Shown: piece by piece, positions 47,444 through 58,044 of the stretch
Numbering within the stretch: the stretch's first letter is position 1
Layout: each line of letters starts with the position of its first letter
NCBI GenBank assembly: GCA_030248225.1
Contig: JASANE010029132.1
Span: forward strand, 1-64,000
Reading direction: 5' to 3'
Source of the DNA: Trileptium ribeirensis
Lineage: Eukaryota > Nematoda > Enoplea > Enoplida > Thoracostomopsidae
Length of the DNA: 64,000 nucleotides
Notes under the pieces: generated by a model
What the model saw: only the letters and a program-made list of their open reading frames with translations
Database searches by the model: none
What the model was told of the DNA's origin: nothing
Translations under genes and position numbers: made by a program

Positions 47444-49234
47444 ATCTGAAATCACCAAAGCATGTCGATAATCATTTTTAGGTCACTTCGTTGGCGAACC
47501 GTTTAAAGGCTATAAAATATATGATGGTGGAATTTCCGCTGGTGGTAGTTCTCTATACTATGGGTATTCTGAAGCATATATAAGTGCCGAAGTTTAGGAT
47601 AACGCCAAAGATTTTGTGTTAAGAACCAGCTCAATTTCTGTTTGACTCGCGTTCCTAAGATTTAGTTAGTTAGGTTTATTAAATGGCAATAATAATGCAT
47701 CGATATAATGTAATAACAGAAATGCTTAGGCCGATTATGCTATGCTCTTACAATAATGCCTTAGACGCAAGCCATGCTCACATCAGGTTGTGTATGCAAA
47801 AGTTACAATATGAGGACCGCAAGGAAATCTACATTGGCAATCTTCTTTACGAGAAAAATCTTTTACGTAAATTTAATAATCTGTTATCATATTTCTAGGA
47901 CCAATTTCTATTAGCAATTTTATAGAAGTGTATGACGCTGGTTTTTCGCCTTAAGCCAGTTTCAAGGATTCCAGGGAGATACCCACGCTTTTTTGAAGGT
48001 CGTATCACCTATCGCTAACGTTCCGTGGACTACCAACTAACAGGTCGCCAACAATCAATGAGCCCAAAGTAGGAGTAGCAATCACCGGTTACACCTAATA
48101 CTGTTCTGCGTTCATTGGTTGTTAGGGGCCTGGTAGTTCGTACCCCATGGAACCTTGTGGGTATTAGATGCCCCCAAAGAACCTTGGCGGGGTGGCATAC
48201 TTCTGGAATCCTTGAAGCGATGTGTAAACCTAAAATCTACATTATCGCATAAGGGAAGGTACCTGAGTATAAAAGAGTGTCATACTCTTCTACAAAATTT
48301 TCATAATGAACTCCTGATGTTGGTGACTACTAGCAGTACGATGTGGCCCAGTAATAAACAATTCATCAAACACTACCGTTTCATTACCATTTATAATTGT
48401 ATAAAAGTGAGTATAAAAGTTTAAAAGTAAGTATAAAGTATGCAAGTGTCATACCATTCTACTAAATTTTCATAATATCCTTTTGATATTGGTGACCACT
48501 AATGCTGCAGTACGGCCCAGTAATAAACAATTCACCGAACAGTACCATTACATTGCCGTGGATAATTTTGTGCGTTATCACAGATGCTTACGTTGATTTG
48601 GTTTCTCAAGAGACGCAATGCGCAACAAACTCGGTCTATCATCATCAGACATGTCTATCAAATCAGGAACACGCCGTGTACGCAAACACTGGACATTCTC
48701 AAAATTTCCAATGTCCCGCAAAAAAGTTGGAGACTAGATATGTAGAACTGTAACAACGTAAACATATATCACTTTCATCATGAAAACATGAGACCTACTA
48801 TATAATTGAGATCAACAATTTGAGAGTTTCAAAACTGATTAGGCGAAATTTTGCACGTTTTGTAGTGTATAATCACTCATCATCATCATTTTGAGCATAA
48901 AGCTTGAACATATAAACATACCTGTAGTATCAATGTTGGTAAGTAAGATTCGGAAGCCAAACAATTAACTCCAACCCGGTTTTTTTGTCGAATTATTAAT
49001 ATGCATTATTATTTACACTCAAACTATATACTTTCCATGAAATTTAAAAGAAGTTTCTTTGATTTTTGCACCACTAGATGTTCTTTTAAAATACAAAGAA
49101 TAATTTCTTGAAATTTCAAAGATAATTCTTAATAAGATAATTCTTTAAAAGATAATTCTTATCCTAGTACACTCAGCGATATTGATAAATTCGGTCTAAC
49201 TATAGATAGTGCTGAACCCAACGAAAGCTTTTGT
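47444..49234. other. Unique AT-rich DNA, presumed upstream intron
   Basis: Apart from the duplication at 48278-48565, no gene is supported. Opposed donor-like sites lie at about 48921-48932 (minus) and 48938-48946 (plus), without credible exons. Confidence 0.5.
48278..48565. repeat. Diverged duplication, two ~120-bp copies
   Basis: gtcatactcttctacaaaat and gtcataccattctactaaat begin two copies about 170 bp apart. Both continue through ggtgac(t/c)ac and cccagtaataaacaattca. Confidence 0.8.
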
Positions 49235-49285
49235 ATTACTCTTAGGCTTTGGCTTAAGCTTTGGCTTAGGCTTAGGCTTAGGTAT
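49235..49285 (+). repeat. Short TTAGGC/TTTGGC tandem stretch
   Basis: cttaggctttggcttaagct is followed by ttggcttaggcttaggctta. Only three or four clean TTAGGC units are present. A related stretch lies at 42690-42780. The minus-strand frame across it repeats LSLSQSLSQSL and is a by-product. Confidence 0.7.
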
Positions 49286-49762
49286 ATTTTAAGGAAAGTA
49301 CTTCGGTGTTCATTTTGAGTAATTGCTAGATGAAAATAAACGTTTGCGATATGGGCTAATAGACAACAGAGCACTAAAACAAAGAAAGGAAAACTCCACC
49401 GGATAGAAATATCAAAAATTATAAAAGTATTATTAAATCGCAATATAGAAAATAATGGTAATTGCAGATAACCATAAATCCATACATATGTTTAATACAT
49501 AAACATATATATATATAAAAGTAAATTATAGGTATACGCTCCACACATTATACATTATTATATACAGAAAAAGACCTCGAAATATATGATAATTATGTTG
49601 TATTTCCGAAGCTATTATAAATTTATCATTATTACATTTTAGCAGCCGGCGTCTGGTCGGGGCTGCAATTATTTGATCATTATTCAGCCCTGCCTTGTCC
49701 AACGCCCATATTCAAACGTCAACAGAGCAGAAATTTATAATTATTCCGAGTACCCCAATCAT

Positions 49763-51130
49763 TTCACCCGTGAAAGCTTGTCATGCATTTCCATGACAAT
49801 ATCAGCACTGTAGAGCTGATGTAGTTCATGATTGGCGGTGGCTTTAGTTGATCTAAAGAGAAGACATCTAGATGCACGTGGACACAGCACTTCACGACGC
49901 ACACGCCACATGTGCGGATGTGTACCAATCTTGAAAGCTTGTGGTGTATTTCCATGACAATAACAGCACTGTAGAGTTGTTATAGTTCATGGACAGCGGT
50001 GGCTTTAGTTGATGTAAAGAGAAGAAAGCTAGATGCACCTGAACATACCAGGTCACGACGCACACGCCACATGTGCGGATGTGTACCAATCTTGAAAGCC
50101 TGTCGTGTATTTCCATGCCAATAACAGCACTGTAGAGTTGTTATAGTTCATGGACAGCGGTGGCTTTAGTTGATGTAAAGAGAAGAAAGCTAGATGCACC
50201 TGGACATAGCAGTTCACGACGCACACGCCACATGTGCGGATGTGTACCAATCTTGAAAGCTTGTCGTGTATTTCCATGCCAATAACAGCACTGTAGAGTT
50301 GTTATAGTTCATGGACAGCGGTGGCTTTAGTTGATGTAAAGAGAAGAAAGCTAGATGCACCTGGACATAGCAGTTCACGACGCACACGCCACATGTGCGG
50401 ATGTGTACCAATCTTGAAAGCTTGTCGTGTATATCCATGCCAATAACAGCACTGTAGAGTTGTTATAGTTCATGGACAGCGGTGGCTTTAGTTGATGTAA
50501 AGAGAAGAAAGCTAGATGCACCTGGACATAGCAGTTCACGACGCACACGCCACATGTGCGGATGTGTACCAATCTTGAAAGCTTGTCGTGTATTTCCATG
50601 CCAATAACAGCACTGTAGAGTTGTTATAGTTCATGGACAGCGATGGCTTTAGTTGATGTAAAGAGAAGAAAGCTAGATGCACCTGGACATAGCAGTTCAC
50701 GACGCACACGCCACATGTGCGGATGTGTACCAATCTTGAAAGCTTGTCGTGTATTTCCATGCCAATAACAGCACTGTAGAGTTGTTATAGTTCATGGACA
50801 GCGGTGGCTTTAGTTGATGTAAAGAGAAGAAAGCTAGATGCACCTGGACATAGCAGGTCACGATGCACACGCCACATGTGCGAATGTGTACCAATCTTGA
50901 AAGCTTGTCGTGTATTTCCATGACAACAACAGCACTGTAGAGTTGTTATAGTTCATGGACAGCGATGGCTTTAGTTGATGTAAAGAGAAGAAAGCTAGAT
51001 GCACCTGGACATAGCAGGTCACGACGCACACGCCACATGTGCGAATGTGTACCAATCTTGAAAGCTTGTCGTGTATCTCCATGACAATAACAGCACTGTA
51101 GAGTTGTTGTAGTTCACGTCGGATGTATAC
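49763..51130. repeat. 161-bp tandem array, ~8.5 copies
   Basis: Units recur every 161 bp with the landmark cgccacatgtgcggatgtgt. Inner copies are nearly identical; the first (49763-49925) and last copies are more diverged. Minus-strand frames of 74 codons repeat once per unit, but 161 is not divisible by three and each frame stops, so no repetitive protein is encoded. The array ends about 100 bp before a LINE remnant. Confidence 0.97.
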
Positions 51131-51239
51131 AGCAAGACTGGTCTGATCGCGCGATCGTACGTACGCTTGCATTTACGTGGCAATGCTGACTCCTCTGTTC
51201 ACCATAATTGTTTTTTTCATATATATTAGTGGTATCTTA

Positions 51240-52260
51240 CTGGACCCGACCTTTGCGGGGCGCCATCACCATCTGAACTCGGTTCGTATATTCGTCAGGA
51301 TCGGTAGCCACAGCCATCATCGCACAGAAGGCGCCGCGAGACCATCTACGCCATGACTGTCACCGAAAGCAAACTCCATCTCAGACTCGACAGCTCGTCC
51401 CTACGTCTCGAATGCTCTTTCTCTTGGTCGCTTCCAATGGGCAGGTGGTGAAAAAAGTGCTATCATAAGGATTCGACCAGGTTTCATGCGCAGCACATGA
51501 CCAAGCCAGCTGAGACGCCGTCGCTTTACTGTGCAGCCAACAGTGTGCATTGACTTGCACCGCCGTCGCATATCCTCGTTAGAAATATGTTCCCGAAGCG
51601 AGACGCCGAGCACATCATCTTGAAGACCTTGAGTCGGCGCCTATCGCTTCCTCTCACCACCCACTTTTCGCTGGCATAGAGAAAACAAGTCATGGCGGCT
51701 GCTCAGAAGACCTTTTACTTTGTTTGCTGTGCTGTTCTCCATTCCATACTGAGAAAAACACCGCTGTTCTCCATTCCATCCTGATGCAATATTGTCTGGA
51801 ACAGCTTCTCTAACAAGGACGACAATATCTCCTAGGCAGTTTTAAAGTCCTCTGATGGCACTAAATGAACACCTGTTGCTTTTCCAGAATTGAGAGCTTT
51901 AATATTGTTGGTTATTTTGGTAGACAAATGCGGCGCTTTTGGACTGTTGATGTTGTATTCGTCCTGGTATTCCAAATTGTCGAGCTTGATGGGCTCTTCT
52001 AGTGGCTTTGCATTCACGAGTTATTGAAATTTTCCTTCCACTGCTCCAGTTGCTTTGTTTGATCGCAGATAATGTTGCCGTTGGAGTCACGCACTGTTTT
52101 ACTGATTGCTCTAGACCGGTTGGAGATTTCCCGGATCTTTCCGAACAACTTTTTGTGCTCATCCACATGGTTAGCGAGATTAAGAGCGTCAGCGACTCGC
52201 GACCAGTAGGCAGCGGAATCATTTTTAAGGTCGTTATAAGCATGATGCCTTAGAAAGCGT
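51240..52260 (-). pseudogene. Internally deleted LINE (endonuclease/reverse transcriptase) remnant
   Basis: On the minus strand, 52155-52020 encodes a linker resembling the region between endonuclease and reverse transcriptase (IREISNRSRAISKTVRD, then a QLEQWKENF-like stretch). This is followed at 51909-51868 by NNIKALNSGKATGVHLVPSE, the usual entry to the RT domain. The catalytic palm is missing. The sequence then passes to the distal C-terminus at about 51613-51401, with HISNEDMRRRCKSMHT and RRLSWLGHVLRMKPGR, the SWLGHVxRM motif of many LINE polyproteins. A short duplication (ctgttctccattccatactg/cctg) lies near 51731-51785 in the deleted stretch. Several frameshifts and stops are present. 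The 161-bp tandem array ends about 100 bp from this element. Confidence 0.8.
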
Positions 52261-52984
52261 CGTATATATACTACGGACGCATTCTAAGGCGTTATATATA
52301 CTTATAAAATTCATATAACTTTGATAAAAGGAGAAATACGATACAGCAGCGCAGCTTTTGAAACCGTGTTAGAATAATTTTCGTCGCAACCTTATATGTC
52401 AAACGCTACGTATTTTCCTATTATATATGTGAAAACCTGAACCAACTGCACAATAATAATTATTTCAAACTAACGACCGTGGTCTGTTCGATGCGGCAAC
52501 GAACATTGTATAATGGTGCCGAATTCTACCTACCATATATCCTATCTATAGTCATAACTTGTAGACATAGTAATCGTTTCCGTTTAAGGTAAATAAATAG
52601 TGAACAGACATCGCACATATCAGCAATCAGCAAATATGTGGCTTTTAAATTAATCAAGCAAACCGACGAACATGACGAATATTTTCAATTTAACACACAT
52701 TAAGCTTGAAATGAGAACAGTGAGTTTTCTATGTCCAAATTAGTTTCCTTGCTTGCTCTACGCAAAAACCAATAGATTTTCATAAATTTTGTCATTCTGC
52801 GAAGCATTTTATATGACACGGTTTGCGAATAAACCGCTTGAAATTCTATTAATATCAGTTTTGTATCGGTCTGTAAAAATACGATAAACAATGACAAATA
52901 TTTAGTATGAACTGCACTCACATTCTGGCTATCTTAATTTAGTACGAGAATATATAGTTCAAAAGAACAGAATATGCAATATTA

Positions 52985-53165
52985 AAGACAGGGGCGTTGC
53001 AATATGGGTGGCTTCTTACTTTTTGCTGCCAAATGTGAAAAAATTAACTGATGGGGTTATAACAAAATGAATGTAAACGATCCGTTCACCTCATTTCTTT
53101 ACAACCCCCTTCAACTTTCGAAGAGCTTGCGACGCCCTCACAAAAATTTTTTGGAACACTTCTTG
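52985..53165 (+). repeat. Dispersed repeat, paired with 21740-21900
   Basis: acaaaatgaatgtaaacgat, caactttcgaagagcttgcg and the leading gggtggcttcttacttttt match the copy at 21740-21900. Confidence 0.65.
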
Positions 53166-54595
53166 TGTATAGTTATTTAATGTTTTTGGATTTAAATAAG
53201 CCTGAATATTACGACGCAGAAGGCTGAGTCGCTAACAGGCCGAAAGCACATATTACGAAACTAAAATGTGCCCGGATTCCTATCAGCGAACAGGGTTTAA
53301 ATTTTTAGCCCTCATCACAGTAGCAAATGTTTTAAAATGTTCTGGACTGGACTTTATTGTTCAAAATAATATTATGAGTCGTGCAATTTCCGGAAAAAAA
53401 CAAGTTACTGTAGAGCTGCATTTCCTCAAAAAATAATAATTGAAATTTGCTTCAAACTGCAATTTTCAATCAAGGTTATATATGTTTACTATTTATTTGA
53501 ACGTTTCTGATAATTCTTTTGGCTAGACAGAGTCGAACTACTCAACTCAATGAACACAGTGCAAAATGGAACACTTTATTAGCAAGTAGTCTAACTCAGC
53601 ATTTTAGATGATCTATATATCTAATGTCAAGTTAAAACTTTTCAAGGCTCTATTCACTAAAATTGATCATCCTTATGTGGTATGTATAGTCGGATAAATG
53701 TTATATTTTGACTGTGTAGCTGAAATCGGTGCAAGCTGTTTTACACACAGCTTGCTGTAAAACTTAAATGACACAATACTTAGTTTTGGCAAGTCTGAAA
53801 AAGTGTCACAGTGACAGTTTTCTACATGATGGCTAGCGATAGCCACCTGTCAGTTTATTCATTTAACATGCCGAACTCTTAATTTTAGTTAAATGATATC
53901 TTACTAGGTTGATTTTTAAACCCGAGTGAACATAATTTAAACCGGTCTCTAGTCTAGAACGCCTTCATACTTGTCCATGCATATAATGTAAAATTCACGC
54001 CCAGAATTTTAATAATAAAACGACTAATTTATAAATTGGTATAAATTATAATAGCGTTTTTTTTTCGATAATCATAATTTTTGCTGTGCTACGACATAAA
54101 AAAACAGATGAGCTGATGTTATTTTGATATCGAAATTTATAGGACTTCTAAACAAAGACAGCTCATTTTCGTTATAAAACTGAAAGTTCAAACGCTGCCT
54201 TGAGTTGTAAATATTAAAATTATACAAAATTGTAAGTTTAAAGGCCAATTGAAAAGTTGAAATTTGCTATAGATTACCTTTACGTATATCGCTAAGTCAT
54301 TTCGAATGGTACACTATGGCAGAATTAGGCGTAACAAAAATTTTACGATCGCAAATATGCAATTTTTAAAGTTTAAAGATCCATGAGTTAATTTAAAATT
54401 AATTCGATAACAATCATCAAAATTATGAAAACTGAAATAAACCTGATAGTCGAGTTTACTCGAGCAGTTGAAATTTTCCAAATGGTATTAATATTCACAA
54501 ATATTTTCCAAGCTTAAATGCAGTCCCACCCGTGTCCGAGGTTTTATTCACAGTTGTTGCAACATTTAATTTCAATGGTGCAATATGTGAAAAAG
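53166..54595. other. Unique AT-rich DNA
   Basis: I see no coding frame, RNA signature or repeat that I can support. Confidence 0.6.
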
Positions 54596-54955
54596 TAGGG
54601 TAAATAAAACTCTTTCGTGGCTAATACTAGGTGCTGCGCAGGGACCCTTAATTTACCCAGCTAACTGAATGTTATATGTCCGTGATACTGCTCTATGCAG
54701 AGTAAGACTGAGATAGTAGGATAAATAAAACCCTTTCGTGGCTAATACTAGACGCTGCGCAGGGACCCTTAATTTACCGACCTCACCGAATTTTATATGC
54801 TGCGATACTCCTCTATGTAGAGTGGTACTGGTAACGTAGGGTAAATAAAACCTTTTCGTGGCTAATACTAGACGCTGCACAGTGACCCTTAATTTACCGA
54901 CCCCACTGAATGTTATATGTCCGAGATACTGCTCTATCTAGAGTGTGACTGGGAA
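54596..54955. repeat. 120-bp tandem repeat, 3 copies
   Basis: Three units begin with gtagg(g/a)taaataaaac, share ttcgtggctaatactag and gacccttaatttacc, and end with tgctctat-c-gagt. They differ at about one base in ten, so the repeat is older than the near-identical arrays. Confidence 0.93.
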
Positions 54956-55369
54956 TATTATCAGTTTGAATATGCTACTAGTGACAAACTCTGTAACAAA
55001 ATTTTGAATATTTTATCCCACGTTTCTGTGAGTATTAAGTGGTCTAGTAGTATACATGAAAGCCCTATTAAAATTCTTCCTAAATAGACAGTTTTGATCC
55101 ACAAAATATGGGTAACTTTGGCTTTAGAATGCAGTGCCCGACAGCTTAGTTGAATTATGGAATTTAAAAAATTCAATATTATACATAACCCAGCATAGGA
55201 TAAATATACCGTAAATATCTATATCCTAAATCAAATCATCCATTTTCGCTATTTGTGCATATGACTTTAATTGAAACAACCGTTATGTCAAAGTCAATTT
55301 TGAACTATCTTTTTAAAAGCGTTTTATCATTCAAAATAGGTGCCTATACGTCATATGCTAAAACAAAAA

Positions 55370-55447
55370 CTCCGTAGAAGGAGTTGAACACCTAATCTCT
55401 GGATTGGTAGGATAACAAGATCAACCACTAGGCCACGCTTTCCATAG
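55370..55447 (-). pseudogene. tRNA-derived sequence
   Basis: The reverse complement carries a textbook box A (GCGTGGCCTAGTGGTTGA) and, at tRNA spacing, GGTGTTCAACTCCT with a TTCAACT T-loop. The T and acceptor stems pair badly and the middle is shuffled, so it is a degraded tRNA or SINE head. A GC-rich dispersed repeat follows about 160 bp away. Confidence 0.55.
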
Positions 55448-55609
55448 GGTTCTTGGATTATATTGCTGGTCGTTTTAACTATGGTGCGTGTTTTCAAAAC
55501 GATTTGAAATAGTTACAGGTATGCTACCCTTAATAAATTGGCGTGGCAGAACCTAATTAAGAGCCACGTAGCACCAACAAAAATTAAAACAATAACGATA
55601 ATAACAAAA

Positions 55610-55965
55610 ATCATACATGCTGACGCTCCGAGGTCTCGAGAGAGAGGGGGTCGCCGTGGACGGCGGGAAAAGCTTGTCTCAAGAGGGTAGATGTCCTCAA
55701 GAGGAGGTCGTCGGAAGGGGGGGGTGGTGACAAAAAGTTTTTGACTCTCCTGACGAACCCTCATTGTTGCCGATTTTACCCTAATTTTTCACATATTATT
55801 GCCAATTTTCCCCTAATTCTGCCAAAATTTCCAGGCGCCTTCGGCGCGGGGAAGGCTAAGAGGGGAAGGAGTGGTATACGGTAAGCTATGGGTATACTAC
55901 AGTCTCGAAGTTGGAGGTCCGAGACCTCAGGAGGTATTTTGCATTGAACCCCTGCTTCGGCATGT
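55610..55965. repeat. GC-block/A-tract dispersed repeat (catgctgacgctccgag type)
   Basis: acatgctgacgctccgaggt, then gagagggggtcgccgtggac, then T-tracts (gccgattttaccctaatttt, gccaattttcccctaattct), then ggcgccttcggcgcgg. Two short minus frames are low-complexity and not supported. Confidence 0.65.
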
Positions 55966-58044
55966 ATCACAAAAATAACGACAGCTAGCTATTCGGATTT
56001 AAGGGAACAGCACGCAAAAGCGTCGAACTTCTGTAAGACCACATATATATATGTAGCAGAATTGATATATTATTCATCACGAATTACTAGCGTGTTCAGC
56101 CCTGAAAATATCCAAAAGATCGCTACAGCAGTTGTTTAGTTTAGTCAGAAGTCGCTACGCTGTTAGCTACGCTAAACCCGACGGTTATAGTTGAATTTTC
56201 ATTATGTCACGAACCACTACGTTCCATGGGGTATTGCCAAAATGAGCAACATTGTCAGCAAAATCTTGGCGTTCTATTTCTTTTAGTCTTCCACGACTAT
56301 ACTAAATACCAAAATTGTATATTACATTCGTTAATATCACACAAGAACTGCACATTTGTAATATATATATACATAAACATATAATATGTATGTTACATGT
56401 AGGTATCTGTATATACGACAGATTTTTTAATCGTTTTACATAACTTTTAATCTGAAAGTACAAAATTTCGTTAAATTTTTAGGTTAATTCTTTGTATTTA
56501 TGGATTAAAACAGCACATGATCACGCACAGATTAAAATAAAATAACCACGAGAGGTTACCGTCTGTGTGATTACTTTCAGTTCTTTAACGCAATTTGCAA
56601 TTTTAAAAAGTAAACTGTGCTGAATTTTCTCCTAATTATGCGGGTACTGAACAGCAGCACTGCAAATTTGTCTAAAATAAGAAGATTTTAACCCCCCCCC
56701 AATTGCACAGGTTAAAATAAAGTTATTAACTGAAGTCAGGTTGAATGATGTAAATTGAGGTTGTAGGACGTACCAATTCCAATACGCAGTTAAAAGTCTT
56801 CATTACACACTAGAACACGAAGGTATAGATACTGATTTTAATAACTTTTAGTAAAGCATTGATTTCTTATTTTGGATATTTTGTGGTGGGTCTTAATTAA
56901 TGTAGTCTCTGTGACAAAGTACACATATATCATGCCGCCTTTACCTCACAGTCCATTCAAGTCGTATCTCTAAGCGGTACCCTGACGAATATTTAATTCA
57001 ACTGGAATGACCTACTCTTCCATCCGCAGAACATTTTGCCATGGCCACATACCGAATACTCTTGGTTTGGAACCAGAGCCTCTAGGCTTAAGAATAATCT
57101 TTAGGTTATCAGACCTGAATACGACCAATTCCGTGATAATAGGATGGTATGCGTTCATATTGCATGTGCTATGGACCCAGTAACGTAAAAAAATGGTTGA
57201 AAAGATTCTGATTTTTTTTAAAAGTTGTGGGTTTAAATGTATATCTTAGGTGTATTTCGGCAATCTCGACCTGTCACTACGCTTAAATCCGGGCAACAGT
57301 ATTCAAATTCCTTGGACGAGCATGACAGGTTTAGGTTCCGAGCATTGTATTAAGCAGACGATTTTTTCTTTTCCTTTAAAATCCATCAAAATATAAACTA
57401 CTGTCAACTCAGTATAAAATGCAAGCCTTATACAGGGTTTATGGCTAATAACACTCAATAGTTATAGATGACAGTAAATTACTCATCTATTTTGAGTAAA
57501 ACCCGTGAGTTAAGAAGCATTCCCTATTACTCCAAAACGTACAAACAAAAACGCAGTGTGGTGCAGCAATTTCAAGTTTATAGTAAGCTAAGAGATTTGG
57601 GGGTGATTACACATGTGAAATCGAATGATTGCACATGCTAACCCGTTAGTATTTTGCGATTAGCAACTGGTACGCGATTAAAAACACATCGATTGGTGAT
57701 AAATAGTATGGTCCAGAGCACAATTTGGAAATCAACAGTGCGATTAATTAAGCTGTGCAAAAAATTTAGGTATTGTAAGTTATATTATGCGTGTGAAATT
57801 AGCCATGGAATAGTCAAACATTTATCACAACATGAAAACAATAAAAACCAGATGTTAATATTATTTTTTAAGACATTATTCACAAAATTGTTCCAAAAGT
57901 ACGGGGAAGAAAATGTCTTACACATATAGCTATTTTACTAGTTCTGACATCAAAACATTATTATGTCAAAATTACGTCATTCGTAGCATATCAAGGGTTG
58001 ACTTGCCATATTCAAATTACGTCCGACACGGTTAGATCTTATTG
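55966..58044. other. Unique AT-rich DNA before the 83-bp satellite
   Basis: A 91-codon plus frame (57654-57929) is Lys-rich without a domain. A C9 run lies near 56692. Confidence 0.55.

Noticed and set aside
49764..51172. Array of 74-residue minus-strand frames (MEIHDKLSRLV...)
   Set aside because: They recur once per 161-bp unit and stop inside each unit, so they are by-products of the repeat, not a gene family.
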